A DNA stretch of 64,000 nt from Hevea brasiliensis (Eukaryota > Streptophyta > Magnoliopsida > Malpighiales > Euphorbiaceae). The stretch is taken from contig NC_079496.1 of NCBI RefSeq assembly GCF_030052815.1, positions 67,011,652 through 67,075,651 on the forward strand. The letters run 5' to 3'. The notes below the pieces were generated by a model that made no database searches, was not told where the DNA came from, and saw nothing but the letters and a program-made list of their open reading frames with translations. Positions 21,553 to 34,760 of the stretch are shown piece after piece. Within the stretch, counting starts at the first letter, position 1. Every line of letters begins with the position of its first letter. A program made the position numbers and the translations under genes.

Positions 21553-24288
21553 TCAGTCTCCGAACAGCTGTGGATGCTGTCTCCTCATGTCCTCCTCTCG
21601 TTCCCAAGTAGCCTGCTGGCCCGAATGATGGTTCTACAACACCTTCACTAACGGTATTTGCTTGTTCCGTAGCTACTTTACCTCATAAGCCAGAATCTCT
21701 ATGGGTTCTTCCTCATATGTGAGGTCTAGATTCACTTCAATTTCTTTCACTGGTAGTACATGAGATGGGTTAGATCTATACCTCCTCAACATCGATACAT
21801 GGAAGACATTATGTATCTTCTCCAACTCTGGAGGTAGTGCCAAATGATATGCCAAAGGACCCACTCATTCCAGAACCTCATATGGCCCGATGAAACGAGG
21901 ACTCAATTTCCCCTTTCTGCCGAATCTCATAATTTTCTTCCAGGGGAAAACTTTGAGGAATACTTTCTCACCTACTGTATATTCAATATCCCTTATATTC
22001 AGATCAATATAGGACTTCTGACAGTCTGATGTAGCCTTGAGTCAATACAAATGTAATGGGTCGGCCCACTAGTGATATTGTCCACTCTGGGCTGAAGGCC
22101 TCACGGTTTTAAAACACGTCACTAAGGGTTACGAACTACCAACTTATAAACCCAGCATCTCTCCCATGTTTTGTCGATGTGGGATTTGCCTAGGGTGTTA
22201 CAATCCAACCCCCTTATGGGACTCAGCGTCCTCACTGAGGTTTGCCCCACCATCGCTTAAGGTTGCACCCGGAGCGGCTCTGATACCACAAATGTAATGG
22301 CCCGGCCCACTAGTTATATTGTCCGCTCTGGGTCGAAGCCCTTACGGTTTTAAAATGCGTCACTAAGGGTTACGAATCACCAACTTATAAACCCAGCATC
22401 TCTCCCGTGTTTTGCCGATGTGGGATTTGCCTAGGGTGTTACAATCTTTGATCAATCTAATTTTCTCCTCTGTTTGCTGAATAATTTCTTGCCCAATCAT
22501 CTTTCTTTCACCCACGTCATCCCAACACAATGGGGTTTTACATTTTTTGCCATAGAAGCTTCATATGGAGGCATTCCAATGCTTGATTGATAGCTGTTGT
22601 TGTAAGCAAACTCAATCAAAGGCAAGTGTGGGTCCCAACTACCCTCAAACTCAATCACACAAGCTCGTAGTATGTTCTAAGATCTAAATTACTCTCTTAG
22701 ACTGGCCATCTGTCTGTGGGTGGAATGTCGTGCTAAAGTTCAATCTAGTTCCTGGGGCTCTTTGAAGACTACCCCAGAATCTAGAAGTGAACCTAGGATC
22801 TCTGTCTAATACGATGGATACTGGTACTCCATACAGTCTTACTATCTCATCAATGTACAACTTGGCCAATCTTTCTAAACTTTAGTCCATCCGGACAGGC
22901 AGAAAATGAGGAGACTTGGTAAGTTTGTCAACAATGAGCCATACTTCATCATGGCTCTTCTATGTCCTCGGAAGTCCCATCACAAAATCCATCGTTAATC
23001 TCTCCCATTTCCATTCCTATACTGGTAATGGATGTAACAAACCAGCTGGTACTTGATGCTCTGCCTTAACTTGCTGACAAGTTAGGCATTTGGAAACAAA
23101 TTTTGCTACATTTCTTTTCATACCCATCCACCAGTAATGTTCTTTCAGTCCTCTGTACATTTTAGTACCACCAGGGTGCATAGCAAAAGGAGACTCATGT
23201 GCTTCCTTCAAAATGATTTGTTTCAAGTCAATGTTATTAGGAATGCACATTCTACCCTGGTGAAGTAGTAGGCCGTCATCTTTCACTAAGAATTCTAGTT
23301 TCTTGCCCTATCTGACTTCTTCTAATAGCTTCTGATACTTTTGATCATTCTGAGCAGCCATTCTGATCTGATCAATCAACACTGGATGTACATACCATGC
23401 AACTGCTGTCTGCCCCTCTTCATTAATCTCTAAATTGGCATGCAATACCCTCAACTCATATACCATAGACAAAGGAGAAGCCCGTAGACTTGCCATAGTC
23501 TTATGACTTAAGGCGTCAGTCACCACATTAGCTTTCCCTGGTTAATAGTTTATCAGACAATCATAGTCTTTTATCAACTCTAACCATCTCCTCTGTCTCA
23601 AATTCAACTCCTTCTGATTGCCCAGATACTTCAAACTCTTATGATTTGTGTAGATGTAACACTTCTCCCCATATAAATAGTGTCTCCAGATCTTAAGAGC
23701 GAACACAATAGCTGCTAGCTCCAAGTCATGTGTCGAATAATTCCTCTCACGCAGTTTCAGCTGGCGTGATGCATAGGCAATGACATTCCGCTCTTACATC
23801 AGTACCCAGCCTAACCCATTATGAGAAGCATCTCTGTAAACTGTGTATTCTTTACCCAGAATAGGTAAATTAAGGACTGGAGCTTTAGTTAAACATTTTT
23901 TCAACTCATCAAAACTCTGTTGGCATTTATCCGTCCACTAAAATTTCACATCTTTCCTAAGCAGCTTAGCCAGTGGAGATGCCAACATGGAGAACCCTTA
24001 CACAAAACGACAGTAGTATCCAGCTAAACCCAGAAAACTGCGAATTTCAGTGATATTTCTGGGTGGCTTCCAATTAAGGATAGCTTCTATCTTACTTGGA
24101 TCTACCTTGATGCCCTCTGCTGATACTATGTGCCCCAAGAAAGATATTTCTTTCAGCCAAAATTCACACTTCGACAATTTGGCGTATAACTGTTTCTCCT
24201 TCAAAGTCTGCAGTACAATCTGTAGATATCTATCATGCTCCTCTGCACTCCTTGAGCAGACCAATATATCATCTATGAATACCATAAC
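21553..24288 (-). pseudogene. Element E pol remnant: RT end, RNase H, integrase, chromodomain
   Basis: Ty3/gypsy polyprotein C-terminal half. In order: RT motif C FIDDILV then FLGLAGYY (24288-23998), RNase H with DASHNGLG and HKSLKYL (about 23850-23540), integrase zinc finger with HPGGTKMY and CLTC (23286-23017), the core with DFVMGLP and DRDPRFTS (about 22990-22690), and a C-terminal region with NVFHVSMLRRYRS (21864-21673). The last part, ending in MRRQHPQLF-like residues, fits a Tekay/Del chromodomain end. At least ten in-frame stops are visible. The third catalytic residue of the integrase DD35E triad is changed: GQSKRVI instead of GQSERVI. The reading is cut at 24288 by LTR D and split by a TRIM at 22052-22443. 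The rest of RT, protease and gag are absent. Confidence 0.9.
22052..22443 (-). mobile_element. Complete TRIM (terminal-repeat retrotransposon in miniature)
   Basis: Two 151-bp near-identical LTRs (22052-22202 and 22293-22443) flank a 90-bp internal region, 392 bp in all. In minus-strand sense the LTR runs from TGTAACACCCTAGG to GGCCATTACA. The internal part opens with TGGTATCAGAGCCGC (Met-tRNA primer site) and closes with ATAAGGGGGTTGGAT (polypurine tract). It has no coding capacity, as expected for a TRIM moved in trans. It sits in the integrase reading of element E. The 5-bp flanks (ACAAA and ATCTT) do not match, so the target duplication has decayed or the borders were rearranged. Its LTR ends closely match those of the Cassandra LTR at 43577-43862 but lack the 5S-like core. 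Confidence 0.92.
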
Positions 24289-25044
24289 TGTAACACCCCT
24301 CACCCGACTACAGTGTAGCCGAGCGAGGCATGCTACATTCGGTGCCAGAGCACCCTATCTTATCTTACTTTATTCCTTTAATAATTTGATCTCGTTATAT
24401 TTTAATATCAATTATTTTTAGATGGAAAAACCAGCAGAGTTTCCCCTATTTTATTATCAGTTGGCGTACTTCACTATTCACCTACTTAAATTTTTCAATA
24501 ATATTTTATAATAAAAATCTCATCAATTATTCTCATAACCATCTCATACTTCACATCTCATTCATATATCTCAATTTCATATTCATTTCCATGCATTTCC
24601 ATTCATGCACAATTTATATATGTAAATTCTCAAGTTTTATTAATTTACACGATTTACAAACTGATTACATAAATTCATAATTTATATGATCTACAAATTA
24701 ATTATAATTTCCATAATCTATATTTCAACATACAATTCATAGTTTACATTACAAATAATAACTAATTATAATGTACAAATACATAATATAATCTATATGG
24801 GCCCTATCTACATGCATTGCTGAGGAGGTGACAACCTTGAACACTCTGTAGATCAGAACTCTGAAATCTCTGCTTAGTGGTGCAATAATATAAGAAGAAA
24901 TAATGTATACAAATAAAAATAATTAGAGCATATTTTCTATACTCAAGAATTTTACTGGGTTCATATGAAATTTTCCATAAAGTACATTTTTCGTCATTTA
25001 TGTTGCTCTCTAGAATCTCTTTTGTCATAAGTTTACAATAATCA
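24289..25044 (-). mobile_element. LTR D, part 1 (type A chromovirus LTR, reverse)
   Basis: Starts TGTAACACCCCTCACCC with ACTACAGTGTAGCCGAG close behind, the reverse complement of the type-A LTR 3' end. It is inserted in element E's RT motif C; ATAAC at 24284-24288 is the expected target duplication. It is interrupted at 25044 by a solo LTR and resumes at 28361. One arm of the conserved hairpin appears to be lost near 24870. Confidence 0.78.
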
Positions 25045-25215
25045 TGTAACACCCTCCCTGTAGCAACTCCGTACATTCTACTGCTCCGGTGACTAGTGTC
25101 GGTCCGGACAGCTAGAACGTTCGGAAAAAATATTTAAACTAAAGTTAGGAACCATAATTAACTCAAATATTAATAAGAAAAAATTTAGAAACAATTTTAG
25201 AAATAAAATACAGCC

Positions 25216-25263
25216 AAGTTAAATGAGCCAGTGCCCTAGCGATGGGTAACCCAGTGGAAAGTT
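25216..25263 (+). promoter_or_regulatory. 5S rRNA internal-promoter-like module in LTR
   Basis: AAGTTAAATGAGCC, TAGCGATGGGTAACC, then GTGGAAAGTT, 171 bp from the LTR start. This type-A version has GTAACC where 5S rRNA has GTGACC. Confidence 0.6.
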
Positions 25264-27679
25264 GCGGTTCTTGCAACTAGGAGCCCTAAACCAGGGGAAA
25301 AATTCATAAAATAATTTTTGGGACTCCAGAGAAGAGTTATTAAGGATTCTATGGCATTAGAATGCCAAGAAAATACTTAGAAAAATTTTTCAATTGGTAC
25401 AGACAATTTTAGTCTGTCAAGCCAAACGGAGGGCATTTTGGTCATTTCGCCTTTAGAGGTGATTTTTGGCCAACTTGTCCAGTTAAGTAAATAATTATTA
25501 TGACATAAAATGCGAATAAATATTGGTAAAAATTAATTTGAAAATGAGTAGAGAAGAGAAGAAAAGAAAATGAAAGAAAATGCTAATTATGACATCATAC
25601 GATATCATTAAACACTTACCCACCAATCCCCATTAGATAACCACTTAATTAACTAATAAAAGAGGATAAATAAGACCAAAAATTGAAAAAGCAATCTGCT
25701 CCTTTCTTCCTCAACATTCCAGCCATAACCCATTTCCCCAACCCAACCTCCATGAAAGCTTAAGGTAAGCTTGGAACCACCCACCAAAATCACCTTGAAA
25801 CCACTACCTGGCTTGACAAAAAAGTGATCTTGCATCTTGAACAACCTCTAGCCAGCAAAAAGAAGAAGAAAGAAGGAAGTTTTGGAGACTTGCAATAGTT
25901 AGTAAAAGAGGTTAGTGTCCAAATCTTTGATTCTTTCCTTTAAATTTTTGTTAGAATGCAAATTTGAGCTAGGATATGTGTAAGTTCATTGAAGATAAAC
26001 ATGTTAAGGTGTTACCCTATTTTTGGTAGCCATGGATTTGTTGTGGTCTTGATGGTTTCTTTGGATTAAATGAGTGAATGGGATGCCCTTGATATGATTG
26101 TATCACTCAAAACATTAGTTTATGAGTTTAGTGCAAGAAAATGTAACTTTGGAATGTTAGGGTTAGGGTTTAAAACTCAAATATGTGAGTAGATATAATT
26201 GGACACAAAATGATGTTGTAATGGTCAATTAGTGACCATTTGAATGTGTGTGAGGAGGAATTAAAGTGAGTAAGGATAACCAAGTTGACCTTAGGCATGC
26301 TGCCCTTGGTGACCTGCAGGACTGGTTGTGAGTCCAGCAGGTTTGGGTAGCCATAAATAGAGTTGTATAGGTTCAATTGGTGCAAGGCTAATTGGACATG
26401 AAACTAGACATATAATGGCACAACTATGGTGGAGAAACCCTGCCCATAAAATGAAACCAAGTTGACCTAAAAATTGCCCTAATCCGGTTGACTTACATTC
26501 TGCCTGGGCAAAATGATTAAATGGACAGTGTTTATTCATTTGGTCATAACTCAGTGTAGAAAAGTCCAATTAACCTGAAATTTTACCATAAAAAATCCGA
26601 GACATAGAGCTACAACTTTCATTGAAGAACACAAATTCAAATTCTGACCATAACCTAGTCAAATTGCCAACCAAACTTAAGTCACTAAATCTGGCAGAAC
26701 CAAATTGCCCAGAAATTCTAGGTACGGGTCAATCCGGCCAGTTATTGGAAAATGACCATAACTTGAGCTACAAAACTCCAAATGGAGTGATTCAAAAAAC
26801 GAAATATAACTAGATACAATAAGGAACAACTTTCATGGAGACAACTTTGCCAAATTCCTACTGTACAAATGACCAATGAAACAGTAAACATAATGCTTGA
26901 AATCTGAAAATTGTGAATAACTAACACTAAGCTTTGAAATGGAATTAGCAGCCAATGCCAACAACTTTAAAATGCAAAATATGGTATGTTGGGGATATTA
27001 AAACCAATATACCTATTGTCAATGCAAAAGTGAATATTTTAGTTGACTAATGAAATAAATAGTAACCTTACACATAAAGTACAAATATTCAAGAAATGAC
27101 TTTGTAATATGCCCTAGTAGGCCCAATGTGATTGGTTTGGATAGGTTGGCATGCCAATAGGGTTCTGATAATAGTACTAAGTATGATGTATGGCTTCATT
27201 GCAATTTTGTGATGTGATAGCCTATGACTATACTGATTTTGATGTTTTACTTGGATTTATGCCTTATTGCTTTTATGGCTTATTAGCCATTCTATTTGCA
27301 CACCGGGAGACACATTGTGACCGATGGTGTGACGGCCCGAGGTACCTGGTACCCAGTGCTAGTTTATCCATTTATCCAGTCCGGTCAATTTGTATAGGTT
27401 ACTTGGGCATGAAAAAAATATAATTGCAATTGAATTGATTAATAAAGAAAATAAAGAAATTAAATATCAAGTTAAATATCAAGAATGATTACAATAAAAT
27501 AAAGAAGCTCAAAATCATTAAGAAAATGATTAGCAAAATGCATGAAGGAGTTAATATCATAAAATATAATAGTCTTTGATTAAACAATAAGTTAGTAATT
27601 ATTCATTTCTTATGAACACAATAACTAGGAAATTATTACTTTTATTTGCATATTATATTTTCTTGTATTATTGGCACCA

Positions 27680-27696
27680 CTAAGCTTTATGCTTAG
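27680..27696 (+). other. Conserved LTR hairpin
   Basis: CTAAGC pairs with GCTTAG across TTTAT, preceded by GGCACCA. Compared with type C (CTGAGT/ACTCAG), two stem positions have changed on both arms. Confidence 0.68.
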
Positions 27697-28764
27697 CACG
27701 TCGCTTTTGCAACGCGTAGGTACTGAAGATTTGGATAGAGAGCCCAGTAGATCACAGACTGGGTAAGGCCATTCACAGTTCTGCATAGTATCCGTGTCAC
27801 CTCATAGACTACAGTGCATTGGTAGGACACTAGGTCCCATTTTGTATTTTGTGATTTTTATAAATTTTGTAATTAAACTCTTATTTTATCATGTATATTT
27901 GAAACTTATGTAATATAATTTTGTATTAATGTAAGTATTTGTAACTTTATGATTATAAATATCATGTGAGAATTTATTTATGATTTGAGCATGATGATGA
28001 TGTGAAATGAATGAATGACAAATGGAGGAATTGTTAAGAAATTGTTGTACATTGATGTGATACAAATGGAGTTTGAGAATGATTGAAAATTATTAGAAGT
28101 ATTTTCTACAGGTTCCGAAGAACTGTTTTCTCCATTTTTAGCCGGCACTCTACCGGATTTTCTATAAAATTTTCGAAGCCGCAAATTAATTTATAATTTC
28201 AATAAATGATCTAAATGAGATCAATTTCATAAATTTCACTTGATAACTATAATAAATAAATTAAGAACTGATAAATATCAATGAGATAAGTTATGGTATT
28301 TCGGTACACTGTGTGGCATATTTTGCTCGGCTACACTGCAGACGGGTAAGGGGTGTCACAAATCATTTTTATAATGTACAAATAAATCTAAATATTTAGT
28401 TTAGGTTTATTTTATTATGGAGGATGCATTTCTAATAATTACTTACGTTATGCTTATTTTGCTAGTCTTTCATTTACTCTCTTAATATTTTCCATGTATT
28501 GTGGATCATTTCGTAATAATTAAATTCTTAATACTAGTTTAATACCTTTTGGATTTTTCTCACTGATTTATTTAGTTTCTAATATTTTTAACTTATTTCA
28601 ATAAATTTCTCTGCCCAAGTAACTTATGACAGGCTGACTAAACTGGATAACGGGTAGTTGGCACTAGACACTCAGTGCCTTGGGCCATCATACTATGGGA
28701 CACAGAACGTCAACCACGTATGCAGTCAGTATAGCTAAAAAGCCATGATAACACATAATCGGGT

Positions 28765-28855
28765 ATAAAAGCCATAAATGCGGGCATAAAGCCATAAATG
28801 CAGGCATAAAGCCATGAGTGCAGGCATAAAGCCATGAATATAGGCATAAAGCCTT
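28765..28855 (+). repeat. 19-20-bp minisatellite (GGCATAAAGCCATRA type)
   Basis: About five units of AAGCCATAAATGCGGGCAT and variants. Related GGC/GCC-ATAA words (TTATGGCTTTTAGCC) occur at the matching place in other type-A LTRs, so the array probably expanded from that seed. Confidence 0.75.
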
Positions 28856-30838
28856 TTGTAGTACTACTAAAACAATACCCTATTGGCATGCTAATCTATC
28901 CAATCTGACACACGTGTCTAGGCAATACATGGGCACATATTACCATTAAGAGTTTATATGTTTCATCATTTCATTATATTTTTCGTTTATATTTTTATAG
29001 CATTCTAATTTTGTTTATAATGGAAACATAATTTCTAAATTCACATTTCTAGGTAATTTATGCATTCATCGTAATATTCATACTAATTACAATTCACATT
29101 CATTTAATCTCATGTACCATTCACATTCAAAACATCTTTCCTTTCTCTCTTGATGGGAGCCTAAATCCCAAATGACACTTTTATCACATTTATTCACTCA
29201 ACAATCTATTCATGTAAAGTACATTTCATACTTCAACTTGTATTGCTAATATATTATGAACTCCATTGGTGTTGGGAGTATAAGTCTCAACAATCCATTT
29301 AGGTTAATTTCATTCCATATTCAAGTAGTATCACTCATGTTTTATTAGACCTACTAGTAATGGGAATACAAATCTTAATTATATATTCATAAAACTTAAA
29401 TGTTCATTAAGTCATTTAGGTAAATTACTATTTCTATTCCAAGTAATCCATGAACATTTCATGGATTCCAAATTTCATACCTTAATTTCCTCTACCAATT
29501 TAGTTCTTACACTTTGTGTCTTTGTACTACTATTTACATTACTATTCACTTAAATTGTTGACTTTTTAATACATAATAAATTTATTAAACGTAATTTCTC
29601 CAAGATACCACATTTTGCATTTTATTTTTATTGGTATTGATTTCCAATACCATTTCAAAGCTTATCTTATGTTATTTAAAATTTTCAGATTTCATACCCT
29701 AGGTTTACTATTCCATTGGTCATTTGTACAGTAGGAATTTAAAAAAGTTGTCTTCATGAAAGTTGTTCCTTATTGTGTCTAGTTACATTTCTTTTTTCAA
29801 ATCACTCCATTTGGAGTTTCGTAGCTCAAGTTATGGTCATTTTACCATAACTGGCTGGATTGACATGTACCCAGAATTTATGGGCAATTTGGCTTTGCCA
29901 GATTTGGTGAACTAAGTTTGGTTGGCAATTTAACTAGGTTATGGTCAGAATTTGGATTTCTGTTCTTCATGAAAGTTGGAGGGCTATGTCTCAGCTTTCT
30001 GTTGGTAAGATTTCAGATCAATTGAACTTTTCTACGCTGAGTTATGACCATTAGAACAAATACTGTTTATTTCGTTATTTTCCAGGGACAGCATATTGGT
30101 TACCCAGATTAATGTAATTTTTAGGTCACTATGGTTTGGTTTTCTAGGAAAGATTTCTTCACCAAAGTTGTGCCATTATGTGTCTAGTCTCATGTCCAAT
30201 TGGCCTTGCACCAATTGAACCTATACAACTTCAGTTATAGCTGCCCAAACCTACTAGACTCACACCCAGTCCTGCAGGTCACCAAGGGCAGCATGCCTAA
30301 GCTCATCTCCATTATCCTTACTCACTTCAATTCCTCCTCACACATATTCAAATGGTCACTAATTGACCATTACAATGTTAACAGACCATTACATAAGAAA
30401 AACTCTAATTTTTCACAAACCCTAATTTCCAAAGTGTCCATTTCATACTATCCATACCATCTAACACATCCAATCACAAATTCCTACTAAGCAACTCCAA
30501 TAAACACATTTTATTTAATTTAAATTCATCAATTCCCATAGGAACACATGCTGACCAAAATTCTTCTTCCATCAAACATGAATAATTTCTCAATTTTTTT
30601 CTTGTAATTCTTTCCATTTTCATGCTCAAATTTAAGTTTACTAAAAGAATATGAAAGAAAGTAGCACTAACCTCTTTGAGCTTCACTTAAACTTAATTAA
30701 ACCTCCCTAATCTCTTCTTCTTTGGCTGTAATAGCTTTTTCTAGGTGAAAGATCAAATTTTTATGAAGGGACTTGGCAATTTTGGTGAACAAATGGAGAG
30801 GAAATTCAAGCTTTTAAGCTTGAAAATGGTGGAACTTC

Positions 30839-30862
30839 TTCTCTCTCTCTCTCTCTCTCTCT
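30839..30862 (+). repeat. (CT)n microsatellite
   Basis: About twelve CT units inside LTR D. Confidence 0.95.
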
Positions 30863-31528
30863 TTAGATCGGCTAGTTGAAGATGGGAGTGCAGATTGGTT
30901 TTTCATTTTGTCTCTTTTTAATTAGTTTTTATGTCACATCCTACTCCCCTGTAAGATGTAACATGATCCTGTAGTACACCTAATGAATTGCCGTACTTTG
31001 CCTACCGATAACCCATTAAATATACTACAAGGGATTTTAAAACAATTTTCGTGAAATTTAAATCATACGATTTCGGCAAAGTGCCGGCTGTATTTTGAGA
31101 AAACAGTTCTTCAATCTTGCAAAAGAAAATGCTCCCAATATGTTTTCTCAAATACAACTTCAATAACTTCATTTCAACTCACAATTCAATTCTCAATAAA
31201 TAATCAATTCATTTTCAAACTACTCTCATCATAAAGAAACGTTTCATTGATTACAAGACTTAAAATTTATAATACAAAACTATTCAAGTAAATGAAATCT
31301 CAACTTTATATTTATAATAATTTACATTTAATTACATACCAAAATGTTTTACAAGAGTTTCTATACAACTGCTCAAATAATTTACATACATATTATTACA
31401 TGCATACATCAAAGCCTATGTACATGGGTATACCTATGATATACCTGGAGCTGATCTGAATATGTCTTCAAAGAAACTTATTCACTGCTCTATGCTCTTT
31501 TTACCTGCGACAGCATACAAAGCTATCG

Positions 31529-31545
31529 CTGAGTGGTGAACTCAG
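31529..31545 (-). other. Conserved LTR hairpin
   Basis: CTGAGT pairs with ACTCAG across GGTGA, about 600 bp from the LTR 3' end. Confidence 0.65.
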
Positions 31546-31789
31546 TGGTGTACAACTATAATTTAAAACATAGTACAATATACATTGACAAAATTTATAG
31601 TAAATAATTTGGAAATCTGAATACTCATCAAATTCCAAAACTCAAAATATTCATTGCCAATAATGTAAATCATTTGTATAAATGACTTGATCACAAAATT
31701 CAATTTATCAAATCATGACTAACCATTTAAGTAATTCCAACAAAATCAATTATACATAAATCAAAACTGAAATCACAATTCTTTACTGT

Positions 31790-31903
31790 TCAAAAACATT
31801 TTGTGTCTCAAAAATCATGTTGTATCTCAGAAACCATGCTGTACCTCGAAAACCATGCTGTATCTCAAAAATCATTCTTTATCTCAAAAGCCATTCTTTA
31901 TCT
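31790..31903 (-). repeat. 19-bp minisatellite, six units
   Basis: Units of the form TCAAAAATCATTCTTTATC; the first four have diverged towards CATGYTGTATC. The same arrangement is present in the partner LTR at 38561-38673. Confidence 0.85.
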
Positions 31904-34760
31904 CACTAACTATGCAAGACTAATCCGAAAGGGCCATCTTGGGGGTGATTCTAACTCCCTATGGTCGGGGAGGTCGAATCGGATTCTAACTCCCTATGGT
32001 CGGGGAGGTCGAATCATCGTGCACAGTACCAATCACAATAATGAATCTTCTGCAAGGGCCATAACGATAAAATAAACTTAGATCTAACCTCAAATGAGAG
32101 GAAAATCTAAGCCTGTGCACGTACCATGGTAATCAAAACACAACTAACTCCATTGTCTTCTCAACAAATGAGAGAGACGGGTAATAACCTAGTCAAGCAT
32201 CTATAGTGAGATATAAAACAATATTACAATCATTTTAGTGAGCATAAATCACAATATAATTCGATTCAAAGTCAATTCCAATATCCAATAATTTTTATGC
32301 TCATCACAATTCAAATCATAAATTTGCATTTTTCCATGAAAATTACCATCACAATTCAAACCATGTTCTATCACAATTTTCCAAAACATAATTTATTCAA
32401 TCCATAACAATGCTTAATACTTGGGGAAATACCATTTCACAAAGCTAAATTCATACATACTATAACAATTTCAATAATCATTGAATTAAATCCAATGCTT
32501 GTTAAACATAATACATAAGAAAAATATGTCATTTAATCATATGAAATATTCAAACAAAATCAGTTAAAAACTAGTTGTGCACAAACCTTTGATAACTGTC
32601 TCTTGGTCTTGACTCAGTGTTTCCTTCCCTCTCCCTGAGTCTTTGCTAACTAAGAAACACAATTTGAAGTGTTTCAGTACTTAATTAAACTGTCTCTAAC
32701 GATAATGTTTGATAAATAATTCACTGAATGCTATTATTTGCTTAATCAACTTAATATATCGACCCTCGATGCGTTTTAGGTAAATTAGGTTTTAACGTTA
32801 CTAATACGTCACATTCGATAGTCTTTTAGGGTTGGTACATGTTACCAAGTTCATTTTCGTGTATACTGCATTTTCTTGCAATTTGCTGGATTCCGGGATA
32901 CTAGTTTGACCTAGCTGGACGACCTAGTTCCCTCAGTTTTCGGGTTTCGATCAAAACTAAAAACTTGTAGATCTATGTCTTGTGGAACGCGGGGCAAAAT
33001 TTCAGGTCATTCTGAGTTATGTAGACAAAGTTATGGTCATTTTACTATTGCTGGTCAAATTGCACCAAAATTGGTCATTTTAGGTCACTTTAGGTCATTT
33101 TAGGTTCGGCCAGTTTGTGGACCCGAACTTGTGCAAGCTGTTTGACTTGCTTATGGTCATTTATGGGCTTTTTTGTCTTCATAAGACTTGTAGATATGGG
33201 TCTTAACTATTCATGGTTAAAATTTCAGGTCAATTGGACTAATTTTGAGTGAGTTATGGCCTAAACACTAACTGCTGCCCAAATGGTCAATTTTCAGGCC
33301 TTACTTGCACTTAATCCGGATTTGGTCATTTTTCAAGCTATCTTGCAAGCAGAATTTTGGCAAGCTTTCTTCATGAAAGTTGGCACATTTTGTGCCTAGT
33401 TTCACCTCCAATTGGTCTCATACGAATTGGAGTCACACACTTAAAGTTATAGGCCTAAAACTCAAACTGCCTTATTGAAATTCTTGCATACACATCAAGC
33501 ATCACTTTTAACACTCACCAAACTTAACATTCAAACCAATTCTGGTTGTACCATAACCTAAACATAATTTATAACATATTATAGGTCATTTTGGCAGCTT
33601 GCAATTACATTCAATGTGCACCAACAAGTGCAGAATTTGTCTAACTCAATTTACAATAATTCAATCACCAATTCATGCCCATTTACATGTCCAACTTCAC
33701 ACCATCATACATGCACTCAAACTGCCATAACCACTATCACAATTCAACACCATTATTTCATAAACCAAGCATGAATTCCAGCATTCCTCAAGAGTTAACA
33801 AACTGCCACAATGGTACATTTACATTCCATTAATTTCCAAGCTTTAAATTTCATTTCACATTTACATATACCAAGTATACATCACCCAAACAATTTCCTA
33901 CACAATATACATTTAATCAATCATTTAATTCAACATTTACAAGCACAAATAAACTGCCTTCAAGGTTTTTCCATGGCTGCCAAAAGTACACACTCCCATT
34001 CAACATCAAACCTCAAAAGTTTCTCCATAAATCAAGCACCCATAACCTCCTCACAAACTTTAATGAAGCACTAATCAAAAATACATACTTACCACTTTGG
34101 AAACTCTTCAAAAATTCACCAAAACTTGATCTTCTTGCTACCTATCTACTACCCATGGTGTGAGGATTAACTTTAATGAAGGGAAGTGGAGAGAAAGAAG
34201 CTTGGATCACCCTTGCATGGAGCTCCAAAACCATGCGGCAATGGAGTTCTTCCCTTCTCCATTTTTGGCTGAATTTTAAGAAATGAAGAAGATGACAATC
34301 TGCTGGTCCAAGATGAAGATTAAATGGTCCACTTTAATGAGTTAGTGGAGCACTATTGCAAGTTTAATGTTAATTTATTCAAAGGTTTCAATTTCTCACA
34401 TTTAACTCCCCATTTTTGCTATTTACATTAGGTACCCCTAAATTAATTTTTCATTATATTTTACAAGTGTAATATTATTTATTTTTAATGGACATTTAGG
34501 TCAAAAGACAACTCGGGGTGTCAAATGACCACAATGCCCCTGTTCGGGTTGCATTCTCGATTTTTCGGTAACACCGGATTTTGTCTGTTTTTCGATTTCT
34601 CACTTTTCTTTGTACTAATTATTTAATTTTCATTTAATATTTCTAATGATATTTATACTTCAATAAGGGTCTATTTAAGTCCTAAAAATAGTCTATTTAG
34701 GTCCTAAAAATATTTTTCAGGGTTCTCCGTGGTCCAGGGCTTGTCAACGGTCCATGCCGT

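Larger units (their letters stand above)
25045..28360 (+). mobile_element. Solo LTR, type A chromovirus
   Basis: Complete 3316-bp LTR from TGTAACACCCTCCC to GGGGTGTCACA, flanked on both sides by AATCA (25040-25044 and 28361-28365). No internal sequence is present, so two LTRs recombined after insertion. It shares all type-A landmarks: the 5S-like module at 25216-25263, the paired stem at 27680-27696 and the closing 'CGGCTACACTGCAGACGGG'. Short frames such as 26291-26569 are antisense chance frames also seen in other type-A LTR copies. Confidence 0.92.
28361..30931 (-). mobile_element. LTR D, part 2 (type A, reverse)
   Basis: Continues LTR D after the solo LTR. It follows the reverse complement of the type-A LTR, including CCTATTGGCATGC and the block around 30200 with CACCAATTGAACC. 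It contains a minisatellite near 28765 and a CT microsatellite at 30839-30862. Interrupted at 30931 by element C. The 96-codon frame at 30200-30490 is antisense to the LTR and not a gene. Confidence 0.75.

Noticed and set aside
22047..22448. Target duplication around the TRIM
   Set aside because: ACAAA and ATCTT do not match. A partial resemblance of TTGAGTCAAT and TTGATCAAT further out reflects the host integrase sequence rather than a 5-bp duplication.
26170..26569. Antisense frames of 70-106 codons recurring in type-A LTRs (starting ALHQLNLYN; also 30200-30490, 46869-47135, 54872-55144)
   Set aside because: They recur because the LTR copies share ancestry. Lengths and ends vary with point changes, no domain is recognisable, and the codons show no sign of constraint.
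28765..28855. CRISPR-like array
   Set aside because: The units are contiguous 19-20-bp minisatellite repeats without unique spacers, in plant DNA.
33811..34074. 87-codon frame repeated at 40545-40808
   Set aside because: It lies in the two LTRs of element C, which were identical at insertion. Composition is low-complexity (Ser, His, Asn) and there is no family.
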